Positions 1 to 8,707 of a DNA stretch of 33,807 nt are shown here, piece after piece. A program made the position numbers and the translations under genes. This DNA comes from Mycobacterium sp. 1423905.2 (GTDB taxonomy: Bacteria; Actinomycetota; Actinomycetes; Mycobacteriales; Mycobacteriaceae). The DNA is taken from NCBI RefSeq assembly GCF_001673155.1, contig NZ_LZLE01000368.1, forward strand, positions 1 to 33,807, read 5' to 3'. The notes beneath the pieces were generated by a model. That model searched no databases, was not told the origin of the DNA, and was given only the letters and a program-made list of their open reading frames with translations. Numbering within the stretch: position 1 is the stretch's first letter; each line of letters begins with the position of its first letter.

Positions 1-317
1 CGGCCAAACTGTGGGTCGACTGCGTCGTCGCAGATGAGAACGACGAGGACGAGGACAACAGCAACGCCATTCGGGTCATCGGTGGCCGCTGGCCCACCGA
101 CGGCCATCCGTGGAAGCTGTCCCACGACGATGCGGTGTTGTACGTCGACTCCAACGAGCTAGAGCTTCTGGTGGACCCGAAAAGCGTGTGCGGCAAGGAA
201 TTACCGATCACCGTTGCCGAGGAGGAAGGCGGACGACGCTGCCTGCGCGTGGAGGGTGACCCCGACGCACTGCTCCAGCTTCGGCAGCGCTCCGCCACTG
301 ATGGCGAAGGGGACTGA
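1..317 (+). CDS. C-terminal part of a DUF3892-like protein (5' end outside window)
   Basis: An open frame enters from the left edge (first full codon at base 3) and ends with TGA at 315-317, giving about 104 residues without a start codon that fits a whole gene. A GTG at 135 lies inside the conserved part, so it is unlikely to be the true start. An acidic, low-complexity stretch (DENDEDED) is followed by a compact segment with IRVIGG, GxPWKLSxDDAV and a hydrophobic strand pattern. This resembles the DUF3892 domain as I remember it. Function is unknown. It converges on the DUF732 gene at 334. Confidence 0.6.
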   Translation, partial: AKLWVDCVVADENDEDEDNSNAIRVIGGRWPTDGHPWKLSHDDAVLYVDSNELELLVDPKSVCGKELPITVAEEEGGRRCLRVEGDPDALLQLRQRSATDGEGD

Positions 318-333
318 GCGAAACCCTGCCGGC

Positions 334-687
334 TTAGGTGCAGAGGGTAGGGGCGTCGCAGACATTGCCCGGGCAATAGGCCGAGTGGGCGGCGTTGACG
401 AAGGTTCCGTCGTCTAACAACGTGACACCCCGGGCGTTCATGTGGGTGTGCATGTCGTCGGCGATCTGTTGCGGCGTCCATCCCCAGGTGAGGTCGTAGC
501 AGACAAGGTGGCCCTCTCCGATGAGGGCTTCTTCCTTGCCGGGTGGCCAGGTAATCCCTACCGCGCGCAGTTGAGCCAGGAAGGCGTCATCGGCCGGAGT
601 GGCAGCGGCAACGGCGGCGCTCCCGAGTAGGGCGGCGCCCGCGATTGTTGCAATGGAAAGCCTGGTCAGCCAGCGAGGTGAAGGCAC
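334..687 (-). CDS. Secreted DUF732 family protein
   Basis: This 117-residue protein starts with GTG, with AAAGGA about seven bases upstream. Residues 1-29 form a Sec signal peptide: charged start, hydrophobic core and a likely cut after the Ala-rich AAA near residue 29. The mature part carries the typical DUF732 layout: DDAFLAQLRAVGI, a central CYDL, the QQIADDM helix and a C-terminal AAHSAYCPG. Four cysteines (63, 105, 110, 116) could form two disulphides outside the cytoplasm. DUF732 proteins are small exported mycobacterial proteins without an established biochemical activity. It lies 36 bases downstream of the secreted protease gene on the same strand and may share its transcript. Confidence 0.85.
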   Translation of the reverse strand: MPSPRWLTRLSIATIAGAALLGSAAVAAATPADDAFLAQLRAVGITWPPGKEEALIGEGHLVCYDLTWGWTPQQIADDMHTHMNARGVTLLDDGTFVNAAHSAYCPGNVCDAPTLCT

Positions 688-723
688 GGGGATTCCTTTC
701 TTTGCGCGTAGGTCGGGGCGGTA

Positions 724-1368
724 TCACGGGAGTATGCGCAAACCCCACCTGCCGAGCAGTGGCTGCACGGGTATGTAGACCGTGGTGTTCAGATCGTCGC
801 CATACGAACCCGCCAGAATGCCCACGGCGCTCACGCTCCCGTCGGGATTCTTCACATAACCCGCGCTGCCGCTGTCCCCGGACTGGGCGGGCACGCTGGC
901 GATGATGACGTCACCGTCGATGTCCTTGACGGGGCCGCATGTCTCTCCGGTGATCGCGCCGAGCTTGCAGAACGGCGTACCCACTTGAATCTGATTACCG
1001 CTCAGGACGTTCCGGACACGCCGACCGCCGACGCCGCCTATCGGCACGCCGACACCAGGATCAAGGCGGATGATGGCCGCGTCCTGACGGTCACTGTCGT
1101 GTTCGCTCGCGGTGATTCTGCCGAGCGGAATGTCGTCGTCGTACGTCCACAGCGAGCCTTCGGGATGGTCGCAGTGGCCGCTGGTGAACAGGTAATAGCT
1201 ACCGTCGCCGCCTTGGGCGGCGAAGCCCGCGGTGCATTTCCAGTCTTGATCCTTCACCTGCACCCCCGGTGCCGGAGGCGACGCCGCCAGCGCCGGGTGC
1301 GCAACTCCAGTCGCCGCCACCAGCGCGACGCCGGCCAACACAAGCCCTCGAAACCAACGTGCGATCAC
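724..1368 (-). CDS. Secreted trypsin-like (S1 family) serine protease
   Basis: This 214-residue protein begins at GTG 1368 with AGGA six bases upstream. Residues 1-29 are a signal peptide ending in ALAA. The chymotrypsin-fold triad is visible: His65 in TSGHC, Asp96 in QDAAIIRL and Ser166 in SGDSGSAG. Cysteine pairs 45/66 and 134/144 match the usual S1 disulphides. The size is that of a single catalytic domain. There is no clear long pro-segment, PDZ domain or membrane anchor, so it is probably released into the envelope or medium rather than being HtrA-like. Its substrate is unknown. It is divergent from the PE-lipase gene across about 300 bases of non-coding DNA and probably co-transcribed with the downstream DUF732 gene. 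Confidence 0.87.
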   Translation of the reverse strand: MIARWFRGLVLAGVALVAATGVAHPALAASPPAPGVQVKDQDWKCTAGFAAQGGDGSYYLFTSGHCDHPEGSLWTYDDDIPLGRITASEHDSDRQDAAIIRLDPGVGVPIGGVGGRRVRNVLSGNQIQVGTPFCKLGAITGETCGPVKDIDGDVIIASVPAQSGDSGSAGYVKNPDGSVSAVGILAGSYGDDLNTTVYIPVQPLLGRWGLRILP

Positions 1369-1666
1369 ATCGCTTCCTTTGCTCGTGTCCGCTTGGCCAC
1401 GACGCGCAAAGACTACCTGTCAGGCGTTGCTGAGGCGCGGCGTAGATCTGCTTCGGCGACTCGTGCGAGAAGGCCGACCGAATGACCAATTTTCTGGCAA
1501 TTTTGCTGGCGGATTGCCGCCGCTAGCGATAAATTCCGTTGGGGTCTGACGACTCGAATGGGTTGTTACACGTGGGGGTGAGTGCGAGTCCTTCTCTGCG
1601 CGATAGCCGCAAATGCGAAGCGCCATCTGCGGCACATCGGGCGAGACCGAGGATTGGGAGGGTCTT

Positions 1667-3064
1667 ATGTCGTCGGTGGTGGTCGTTCCGGAGTGGCTCA
1701 CTGCGGCAGCGGCAAATGTGGCTGAAGTCGGGTCCACGATCGAAGAGGCCAACGCTGCGGTGGCGGCGCAGACCACGGGCGTGCTGGCCGCGGCCGAAGA
1801 TGAGGTGTCGGCGGCCATCGCCGCGCTGTTCTCTGCCCACGGCGAGGGATACCAAGCGTTCAGTGCGCAGGCGGCGCTGTTCCACGACCGGTTCGTGCAG
1901 GCCTTGACCAACGCCAGCGGGGCGTATGCCGCCGCCGAAGCGGCCAGTGCCTCGCCATTGGCCGCTTTCGAGCAGGCGGTGCTTGGGGTCGAGCAGGGGA
2001 TTCAGCAACTTCCCACCACAATCGCCACCGAGTTCTCCGAAATCTCCAACTACTTCCTCACCCAGATCTTCGGAGCGCCGGCCGCGCCGCCCTTCCCGGC
2101 CAGTCAGACAGGTGGCTTCTCCGGCGCCCCGTCGCTGATCACCCGGTTCGAAGAAGCATTGCTCTACCCGGTGAAACCCATCCTGGCGTTGTCCGGGATC
2201 GAACCGCAATTGTCAGTGCCAGGGTCGCCGATACTGTCGTTCCTAGGCGCCGAGCTACCGCCTCCGCTGTCGTGGTTGATCGGGAATTCCCCGCCGCCGT
2301 TCTTGAACATGCTGCTCGGGGAAACGGTGCAGTACACCACATACAACGGGATGAGCGTCGTGCAGATTACGCCGGCTCATCCGACCGGCGACTACGTGGT
2401 CGCGATCCATGGTGGCGCATTTATTCTTCCGCCCTCGATATTCCACTGGATCAACTACTCGGTAATGGCTTACCAAACCGGCGCGACGTTTGAAGTGCCG
2501 ATTTATCCCTTGCTGCAGCAGGGCGGTACCGCTGGCACGGTTGTGCCGCTGATGGCGAACTTCATTTCCTCGCAGATCACTCCGGCGCACCCGCACGTCA
2601 GCGTCATCGGTGACTCCGCAGGAGGCAACCTGGCGCTCGCGGCCGTCGAATACATGGCGGCCGATCCGATTACCTACTCAGCTCTGCCGACGTCCATGGT
2701 GCTGCTGTCTCCTTGGCTGGACCTGGGCATGACCAATCCGAATATCGGTTTCGTGCAGGACCCGCTACTTCCGGTGGGCCCGGCGCAACAGATCGGTAGA
2801 GCGTGGGCGAATGGTCTCGACATCATGAACCCCATGGTGAGTCCGCTCTACGGGTCGCTGGCCGGATTGCCGCCGACGTACGTCTACTCGGGCAATCTCG
2901 ACATTCTTTCGCCCGACGTGTTGCGACTTCAGGAGTTCGCAAGAGTTGCGGGGGCTCCCTTCTCCTTCGTCCTGGGGAATGGGCAAATTCACGACTGGAC
3001 CATCCTGACTTTGGACGGTCCTCAATATTGGCAACAGATCGGTCAGGAGCTCATCGCGGCCTGA
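1667..3064 (+). CDS. PE-domain lipase/esterase, LipY-like
   Basis: The protein has 465 residues from ATG 1667, which is preceded by GGGAGG. A longer frame from 1613 lacks PE character before this Met. Residues 1-95 are a PE domain ([10 protein letters not shown] start) ending in YAAAE, the YxxxD/E export signal for ESX/type VII secretion. A linker to about residue 220 leads into an alpha/beta hydrolase of the hormone-sensitive-lipase type. It has HGG (His248), the nucleophile elbow GDSAGG (Ser317), Asp412 in SGNLDILSP and His442 in GQIHDW. The 30-residue Asp-His spacing is the one I recall for Mycobacterium tuberculosis LipY. Such proteins hydrolyse acylglycerols at the cell surface after the PE part directs export. 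The substrate here is inferred, and other PE-hydrolase paralogues exist. Confidence 0.87.
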   Translation: MSSVVVVPEWLTAAAANVAEVGSTIEEANAAVAAQTTGVLAAAEDEVSAAIAALFSAHGEGYQAFSAQAALFHDRFVQALTNASGAYAAAEAASASPLAAFEQAVLGVEQGIQQLPTTIATEFSEISNYFLTQIFGAPAAPPFPASQTGGFSGAPSLITRFEEALLYPVKPILALSGIEPQLSVPGSPILSFLGAELPPPLSWLIGNSPPPFLNMLLGETVQYTTYNGMSVVQITPAHPTGDYVVAIHGGAFILPPSIFHWINYSVMAYQTGATFEVPIYPLLQQGGTAGTVVPLMANFISSQITPAHPHVSVIGDSAGGNLALAAVEYMAADPITYSALPTSMVLLSPWLDLGMTNPNIGFVQDPLLPVGPAQQIGRAWANGLDIMNPMVSPLYGSLAGLPPTYVYSGNLDILSPDVLRLQEFARVAGAPFSFVLGNGQIHDWTILTLDGPQYWQQIGQELIAA

Positions 3065-3106
3065 CGTCGCTCACCGGAGTTGTCGCTACGAGGTGGGCAG
3101 CTCCGA

Positions 3107-3619
3107 CTATGCCCGGGCAGCGCCTACCGCGAGGCCGGCCAGGTTGCGCAGCGAGTTGTCCAGGTGCTCCCGGCCAAACGGCGGGAATTCGATGTCGCGC
3201 TGCGATGGCGGCACCCCCGACCAGTCATAGGTCAAGCGCACCTCAGTCTGCGAAGCCCCGATCGGCGTGAGGTCGTACCGCCAAACCCAGCCGCCGAAAA
3301 GGATCTTTTCTCCGTTCTTCACGTCCATCAGGAAGCCCCGCGCGTTGACCTCTTGGCCGGGCGCCCAAGCGATGGCGTTGGGCGGGTCGTACACGACCAC
3401 TTTGTTGGCCATTTCATAGTCCCCGTTCGGGTGGTTGTCGTGATACATGGCAACCCGGAATATCTGCCCCACCTCGGTCAGGCGTTCCCCGTCGACGGAC
3501 TCGCGCACCCACCCCGTGCCGTCGATCGCGGCGTGCGTATTCGGATCGGCGAGCACCGCGAAGACCGCTTCGGCGGTCGCGTCGATTGTTGTTGTGGCGA
3601 TCAGTTGTTTGTCAGTCAC
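3107..3619 (-). CDS. SRPBCC (START-like) family protein
   Basis: This 170-residue protein starts at GTG 3619. It opens with the first strand and helix typical of SRPBCC ligand-binding proteins (IATTTIDATAEAVFAVLADPNTH). The fold continues with a TEVGQIFRVAMYH strand region, WAPGQ, WVWRYDLTP and a long C-terminal helix (GREHLDNSLRNLAGLA), which would cover a hydrophobic cavity. Family members include polyketide cyclases and lipid-binding proteins, and no catalytic residue can be assigned. It follows the PhyH-type dioxygenase gene by 41 bases on the same strand, so the two may act on the same lipophilic compound. That link is inference from position only. Confidence 0.83.
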   Translation of the reverse strand: MTDKQLIATTTIDATAEAVFAVLADPNTHAAIDGTGWVRESVDGERLTEVGQIFRVAMYHDNHPNGDYEMANKVVVYDPPNAIAWAPGQEVNARGFLMDVKNGEKILFGGWVWRYDLTPIGASQTEVRLTYDWSGVPPSQRDIEFPPFGREHLDNSLRNLAGLAVGAARA

Positions 3620-3660
3620 ACCCTTACCGACTGCCGGCGCGGACCGAACTCATCGCAAGA

Positions 3661-4524
3661 CTACGAATCTTCACCGGTCTCGAGTAGCCGCAGCGGATGC
3701 AGTCCGTCGACCGCGCCGACGAACGGTGGGTGGATGCTGTAACCGAGCATGCGGCGAATGTCATCGGACACCGTTCGGGCGATATCGCGCGATATCGACA
3801 ACGTGAAGGCCTCCATCGGACGAAGCCAGGGTTGGCAGTACTGGGCGGTCACCGCAAGCCGGTCGCCGGTCGAGTTGTTGGCGCCGCCACCATGCCACAG
3901 GGTGCCGACAAAGAAGACGCACGAGCCAGCAGGCATGGTCACCGGCATGGCATTGTCGTCTGGGCCGGGTCGACGCTTACCCCAGCGGTGGCTGCCGGGG
4001 TAGAGCACCGTGGCGCCATTGTCGGCGGTGAACTCGTCGATGGCCCAGATTGTCGCCGCCGCCAACGGTTCTCGCGGTCGCGGGATGGGGTAGAAGCCGT
4101 CGTCATGGTGGGCCAGCTGCGCGGCCTCACCGGGCTGAATGTTGATGGCCTGCAACGCAGAAAGCAGGTAGTTGGGCATCAGCAGCCGGTCGAGCACCGC
4201 CAACACCCGTGGATTGTCGACCAGTCGGTCGCACACCCGGGTTCTGCTCAGCACGCTGTAGATGCGTTGGGTGCGTCGGCCTTCGAACGAGTTGCGTCCG
4301 GTGTGCCCCAGCCGGGGCAGCACTTCTTCGCGGATGTGCTCACATTCCTCGGCGCTGAGCAAGTTCTCCCAGACGACGTAGCCGTCGCGGTCGAGAGCCG
4401 CCATGTCGGCCTCGATCACAGAGCCCTCGACCGAGCTTCCGCCCGTCGGGGTCCACTTGTAGCGCTGCGCCAGATCACCCCGAAGGTCTTCCAGCGTCGT
4501 GACGGACTCGTCGTCGATGGTCAT
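3661..4524 (-). CDS. Phytanoyl-CoA dioxygenase (PhyH) family Fe(II)/2-oxoglutarate enzyme
   Basis: The 287-residue protein starts at ATG 4524, with AAAGGA about ten bases upstream. It has the PhyH double-stranded beta-helix. The iron ligands are likely His140 and Asp142 (HHDDG) and the distal His211 (LWHGGG). Arg222 in GDRLAV is placed to bind 2-oxoglutarate, and PGSHRWG (His179) is the common family loop. DRDGYVVWENLLSAEEC near residues 45-61 is the characteristic N-terminal helix. The family hydroxylates or otherwise oxidises lipids and small metabolites using O2 and 2-oxoglutarate. The substrate cannot be read from the sequence. It is the first gene of a pair with the SRPBCC gene and is divergent from the MurQ fusion gene. 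Confidence 0.88.
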   Translation of the reverse strand: MTIDDESVTTLEDLRGDLAQRYKWTPTGGSSVEGSVIEADMAALDRDGYVVWENLLSAEECEHIREEVLPRLGHTGRNSFEGRRTQRIYSVLSRTRVCDRLVDNPRVLAVLDRLLMPNYLLSALQAINIQPGEAAQLAHHDDGFYPIPRPREPLAAATIWAIDEFTADNGATVLYPGSHRWGKRRPGPDDNAMPVTMPAGSCVFFVGTLWHGGGANNSTGDRLAVTAQYCQPWLRPMEAFTLSISRDIARTVSDDIRRMLGYSIHPPFVGAVDGLHPLRLLETGEDS

Positions 4525-4594
4525 CGTGCTCGTCCTTTCTCATGCCCACACTAAGAGAGAAAAGGGCGATACGGGTGCGGCAGCGCATGAAAGC

Positions 4595-6307
4595 ATGGAT
4601 TCGGTGATCCTCTCCATCGACTTGGGCAAGACGTCGTGTCGGGCGGCCTGCGGCGACCGAAGGGCCGAGGGGCCAGGCGCGCCGGGGTTGGCGTTCGCCG
4701 GCGGGGTGCGGGCCGCGGAAGCGGCGATCGTTTCTCTGGCCAAACAATTCGGACCGGTGGATGAGTTGATCGTCGGCGCGGCCGGCGCATTGACGGCACC
4801 GGATGCGGCGCGCGCGTTGGGCGAGGCGCTGCTGACCGCACTGTCGGCTAAGCGGGTCGCGGTGACCGGCGACTCAGTGACCGCCCACGCCGGTGCATTG
4901 GGCGGAAAGCCCGGCGTCGTGCTGATCGTCGGCACCGGTGTGGTGGCGTTGTCAATCGACGCCGACGGCGTGATGCGTTCCGCCGACGGCTGGGGTCCAT
5001 GGTTGGGAGACGAGGGCGGCGGCGCGTGGATCGGCGCGGCCGGCCTGCGCGCGGCGCTGCGCGCCTTCGACCGGCGCGGACCGTCCACAGCCTTACTCGA
5101 TGCCGCCACCGCCCGCTTCGGCTCGCCGGAGACATGGCCAAGCCAGCTCGTGGAGCCGGCCCGGCTCGCGTCGTTTGCGCCGGATGTCCTGGCTGCCGAA
5201 GACGACGCCGAGGCATCGGCGATTGTTCAGACGGCCGCGGGGTCGCTGGCCGCGACCGCCCGCGCGGTGGGGAATGGCCCGGTGGCGATGGTGGGCGGCT
5301 TAGCGCAGATGACGGCGCTGCGTAAACACATCGAGGTCGTCGCGCCCATCGGGGACGCGCTCGATGGCGCGCTGCGGTTGCAGGCGATCCACGAACCCCA
5401 GGTGATCCGCGTGCACGCCACCGGCTCCACCGATCGGCTCGACGCGCTGGCGACCGAGGCCGCACGTTCTGACTTGCACGACCTCGACACACGGCCGATC
5501 GCAGAGATCGTTGCGCTGCTCGTCGCCGCCGAGGGCGAGGCGCACGGCGCGGTGGTCGCGGCGCTTCCCCGGATCACGGCCGCGGCCGAGGCCATCGCCG
5601 CGCACCTCGAGCGAGGCGGTCGCCTCGTCTACGCCGGCGCCGGGACGCCCGGTCGGCTCGGCGTGCTCGACGCGGCGGAATGCGGACCGACGTTCAACAC
5701 CGACTTGGTGCGTGGGGTGATCGCCGGCGGACCGGCGGCGCTCACCCAGGCGATCGACGGCGCCGAAGACGCCTTTGACCCGGCAGCGCTCGCCGATCTC
5801 ACCGCAGCCGACGCGCTCGTCGGCATCACCGCCTCGGGCCGCACACCGTTCGTGCTTGGTGCGCTCGACCATGCCCGCGCGGTGGGCGCGCTGACCGTCG
5901 CGATCGTCAACAACTCCGGCAGCGAGGCGACGGCTGATGTCCTGATCGAATTGCTAACCGGACCCGAGGTGCTCGCGGGTTCCACTCGCCTGACCGCGGG
6001 GACGGCCCAGAAGGTGGTGCTCAACGCTATTTCGACGAGCGTCATGATCGCCCTGGGCAAGGCCTACGGTCCGCGGATGGTCGACGTGCGCGCCACCAAC
6101 GCAAAGCTGCGCCGCCGCACGGTCCGGATCGTGCGGGACTCCGCCGGCGTGGACGAGGAGGTTGCGACCGCCGCGCTCGCCGCCGCGGGCGGTCACGCCA
6201 AGACCGCGATCGTCGCCCTGCTCGCCGGCGTCGACGCCGCCGAAGCCGTGGCCCGGCTAGAACGAGCGAATGGACATGTCAGAGAAGCGGTCAGCGTGTG
6301 GCCGTGA
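4595..6307 (+). CDS. murQ: Fused BadF/MurK-type sugar kinase and MurQ N-acetylmuramic acid 6-phosphate etherase
   Basis: This protein has 570 residues if it starts at ATG 4595. The frame is open further upstream, but that part reads as non-coding and overlaps the divergent gene. Residues 1 to about 275 match the BadF/BadG N-acetylglucosamine-kinase fold: phosphate loop DLGKT (9-13), IVGTG near 112, and GWGPWLGDEGGG near 132-143. Residues from about 300 to 565 are a complete MurQ: GAGTPGRLGVLDAAEC (348-363) with catalytic Glu362, GAEDAF with the second Glu391, and the phosphate-binding ITASGRTP. MurQ splits MurNAc-6-phosphate into GlcNAc-6-phosphate and D-lactate. Clostridium acetobutylicum MurK is a BadF-family kinase for MurNAc and GlcNAc. 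The fusion could therefore phosphorylate cytoplasmic MurNAc and cleave it in one polypeptide. The kinase substrate is inference. It is probably translationally coupled to the next gene. Confidence 0.88.
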   Translation: MDSVILSIDLGKTSCRAACGDRRAEGPGAPGLAFAGGVRAAEAAIVSLAKQFGPVDELIVGAAGALTAPDAARALGEALLTALSAKRVAVTGDSVTAHAGALGGKPGVVLIVGTGVVALSIDADGVMRSADGWGPWLGDEGGGAWIGAAGLRAALRAFDRRGPSTALLDAATARFGSPETWPSQLVEPARLASFAPDVLAAEDDAEASAIVQTAAGSLAATARAVGNGPVAMVGGLAQMTALRKHIEVVAPIGDALDGALRLQAIHEPQVIRVHATGSTDRLDALATEAARSDLHDLDTRPIAEIVALLVAAEGEAHGAVVAALPRITAAAEAIAAHLERGGRLVYAGAGTPGRLGVLDAAECGPTFNTDLVRGVIAGGPAALTQAIDGAEDAFDPAALADLTAADALVGITASGRTPFVLGALDHARAVGALTVAIVNNSGSEATADVLIELLTGPEVLAGSTRLTAGTAQKVVLNAISTSVMIALGKAYGPRMVDVRATNAKLRRRTVRIVRDSAGVDEEVATAALAAAGGHAKTAIVALLAGVDAAEAVARLERANGHVREAVSVWP

Positions 6308-7839
6308 TGGTATGCAGTAGATCAATGCGAAAGCTCATTGCCGTCGGAACCGTCGCGCTGGCCTGCACTGCGGCTTGCTCGCGCGGCGACGCCCCGCACG
6401 TCGCAGTAAGCGCGACCACGCAGGCGCCCGCGGTGGTCCAAGTACCGACTCCCGCAAAGGTTCCCAAGCTTCCGGAGGTGGCGCCCGCACCTGCGTTCGC
6501 CAGCGTCTCGAAGCTGATCGACGATGCAATAGCGGCGAACAAGCTGCCCGGGGCCGTCGTCGTCGTCGGTCATGGTGGTGACATCGTCTTCCACCAGGCC
6601 TACGGCTCCCGCAAGCTCGCCAGTGAACCAGGATTGGATGGACAGCCTGCGCCCGCGGCGCCCATGACCGAGGACACCCTCTTCGACCTGGCCTCGTTGA
6701 CCAAGATCTTGGCCACCGCCACCGCCGTCATGCAGCTCTACGAACACGGTCAGGTGCAGTTCGACGATCCGATCCAGCAGTATCTGCCCGACTTCAACCC
6801 CGAGAATGACCCACGACGCGCCAAGGTGACGGTTCGCATGTTGCTCACCCACACCTCAGGGGAGCGCGGGGACGTCGAACTCAAGGATCCGTGGGGACTG
6901 GACCGAGCGGATAAAACCGAAGGCATTCACCGTGCGCTCACGACGCCGTTGGAGTCAGGTCCCGGTGACGTTTTCCACTACTCGGATATCAACTTCATTT
7001 TGCTCGGTGCGCTCGTCGAACAGATCACGGGCGAGGACGAGGACGTCTACGTGCAGGACCACGTATTCGCCCCGCTCGGTATGACCGAGACCCGCTACCT
7101 GCCACCCGCCAAAGCCTGTGGGCCGCACACCATTCGAGGCGCTGCGATTGGGTGGGCGCCCGCGCCGCAAGGGGGGTTGGCGGCTTCTTGCCCCGCAGAC
7201 GCGTGGAGTACGGAGTTGTTGCCGCGCATCGCTCCGACCGCACGCGACGAAGAAGGACGCGCCGATCCGGGCAAGAATCCCGACCTCGATCACCTGCTGT
7301 GGGGCACCGTGCATGACACCACGGCACGACGCATGGGCGGAGTGGCCGGGCATGCCGGCGTGTTCTCCACGGCATACGACGTCAGTACCTTCGCCCAGGC
7401 GTTGCTCGACCGGCTCGAGGGCCGCCCGAGCAAATTTCCGCTGACCCAAGCGTCGTGTGAGCTGATGACCTCTCCGCAACAGCCCGGACATACCGCCGGG
7501 CAGCTCGAAGCGGCCAACAGGGCCACTCGAAACGACATCGCCAAGGGACTCAACACCTGGGATCCCTTGCTCGCCGCGCGTTATCCGGCGATCCCGGGAC
7601 AGAATCTCCGTGGTTTCGGCTGGGACATCGATACGCCCTTGTCGGGAACCCGAGGCATGGTCTTCCCCATCGGGAGCTTCGGCCACACCGGTTTCACCGG
7701 AACCTCGATCTGGATCGACCCGAACTCGAACACCTACATAGTGCTGCTCGCGAACTCGATCCATACCCGGGGCAGCCCACCGATGTCGGATCTGCGCGGT
7801 GAGGTGGCGACGATGACGGCGCGGGCCCTCGGGCTCTAG
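6307..7839 (+). CDS. Exported lipoprotein serine hydrolase of beta-lactamase fold (AmiE/class C-like)
   Basis: The protein has 510 residues from ATG 6307, whose A is the last base of the preceding TGA, a coupling signature. GTG 6298 and ATG 6325 are other possible starts. The signal peptide ends in a lipobox-like ACTAAC (Cys24), so it is probably a lipoprotein. A Pro/Ala-rich spacer follows. The catalytic motifs are SLTK (Ser130, Lys133), HYSD (Tyr225) and GHTG (His460), the SxxK / YxN-like / HTG set of class C beta-lactamases and esterases. In Bacillus subtilis the MurNAc-recycling operon with murQ contains AmiE, a hydrolase that I recall belongs to this superfamily and removes peptides from MurNAc. 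The coupling to a kinase-MurQ fusion makes an AmiE-like role attractive. An esterase or D,D-peptidase role remains possible. Confidence 0.87.
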   Translation: MVCSRSMRKLIAVGTVALACTAACSRGDAPHVAVSATTQAPAVVQVPTPAKVPKLPEVAPAPAFASVSKLIDDAIAANKLPGAVVVVGHGGDIVFHQAYGSRKLASEPGLDGQPAPAAPMTEDTLFDLASLTKILATATAVMQLYEHGQVQFDDPIQQYLPDFNPENDPRRAKVTVRMLLTHTSGERGDVELKDPWGLDRADKTEGIHRALTTPLESGPGDVFHYSDINFILLGALVEQITGEDEDVYVQDHVFAPLGMTETRYLPPAKACGPHTIRGAAIGWAPAPQGGLAASCPADAWSTELLPRIAPTARDEEGRADPGKNPDLDHLLWGTVHDTTARRMGGVAGHAGVFSTAYDVSTFAQALLDRLEGRPSKFPLTQASCELMTSPQQPGHTAGQLEAANRATRNDIAKGLNTWDPLLAARYPAIPGQNLRGFGWDIDTPLSGTRGMVFPIGSFGHTGFTGTSIWIDPNSNTYIVLLANSIHTRGSPPMSDLRGEVATMTARALGL

Positions 7840-8546
7840 GGCCGCTCGAAGTGCTGGTAGTCGAGGGGGGCGTTCCACTGGCCACCCCACCTCCAACCAC
7901 GATCGGTGAACGCGAGCACGGCGGGGTCGCCGATGTGTAAGAGTCCAGGGTCGGTGCGGCTGCGATCAAGGAAAGCCGCGGCATTGTGAGGTTCGAAGAA
8001 GCCGCTGGCATACAGGCACGGATTGACCAGGGTATTGATGTCGATGGCGCGGCCGAAGGCATGCGGAGACCAGTCGTTGGAGTCTGGGATGAGTCGGCAA
8101 TTGAACGCCGAGGTGTTGTTGTCCTCCATCGACAATTCGTCGTCGGCGTCGGAGTAGTGGTCGACCGTCTGGATCTTCTCGACGGGATATTTGATTTGGT
8201 AAAGCCGCTCGAAGATGGCGATGACATCCGGCACCAACTGTTCGTGCACGACCAGAGCGCCGCGGTGGGTCTGGCCGTCGAAGCCGAGGTAGTTGACGTC
8301 GACCCGGCGTAGCTGCTCCGGCTCGACAGGGCAGCCCGGTCGCCAGGTGGTGCCGAGCTCGGCGGCACTGACCGGCTGGACGGCGGCAGCGGCGGGCGCC
8401 GGGCGGGTGGGTGGCGTTGCCGCGGAGGGTGATGCCGCTGTCGTGGACGACGGAGGTTTGGCTGCGGGTGGCGGTGCTGCGTGGCCGCATTGAACCAGCG
8501 CCAGAATTGCGGCGAGCGCTTCTGCCAACACGACGCCACGCCGCAT
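7836..8546 (-). CDS. Exported M15 family peptidoglycan peptidase
   Basis: This 236-residue protein starts at ATG 8546, chosen because GTGAGG lies six bases upstream and the signal peptide then begins with MRRG. A longer frame reaches 8594. Cys20 in LVQC could be a lipobox, although Gln before Cys is atypical. A Pro/Ala/Thr-rich linker (to about residue 57) precedes the M15 domain. Zinc-site residues are His162 and Asp169 in SPHAFGRAIDIN (SxHxxGxAxD) and His232 in DYQHFE. The family cleaves L-Ala-D-Glu or D-Ala-D-Ala bonds of cell-wall peptides. The gene runs toward the beta-lactamase-fold hydrolase and overlaps its end by four bases. It may act on the same wall fragments. Confidence 0.87.
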   Translation of the reverse strand: MRRGVVLAEALAAILALVQCGHAAPPPAAKPPSSTTAASPSAATPPTRPAPAAAAVQPVSAAELGTTWRPGCPVEPEQLRRVDVNYLGFDGQTHRGALVVHEQLVPDVIAIFERLYQIKYPVEKIQTVDHYSDADDELSMEDNNTSAFNCRLIPDSNDWSPHAFGRAIDINTLVNPCLYASGFFEPHNAAAFLDRSRTDPGLLHIGDPAVLAFTDRGWRWGGQWNAPLDYQHFERP

Positions 8547-8695
8547 CAAGGACCTCACGTAAGCCGAATCCTCACTGCTTGACTGCTGTCCCAACGGTCA
8601 CCATCAGCGATTCGCAAGACAATCCGCCGCCAACGCTACCGCGACAGCCACACCTCGAGACGCACACCGAACGCGATAGGCCGAGGACCGAGCCC

Positions 8696-8701
8696 TAGCC
8701 T
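8696..8701 (+). promoter_or_regulatory. Possible -10 element of a leaderless transcript
   Basis: TAGCCT ends six bases before ATG 8708, and there is no Shine-Dalgarno sequence in between. This spacing would place the transcription start on or next to the start codon, as is common for mycobacterial leaderless genes. No convincing -35 element is visible. Confidence 0.3.
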
Positions 8702-8707
8702 GGGTTC

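Noticed and set aside
3697..4554. Plus-strand open frame of 285 codons opposite the PhyH gene
   Set aside because: The opposite strand has the complete iron-binding motif set and a ribosome-binding site. This frame has neither.
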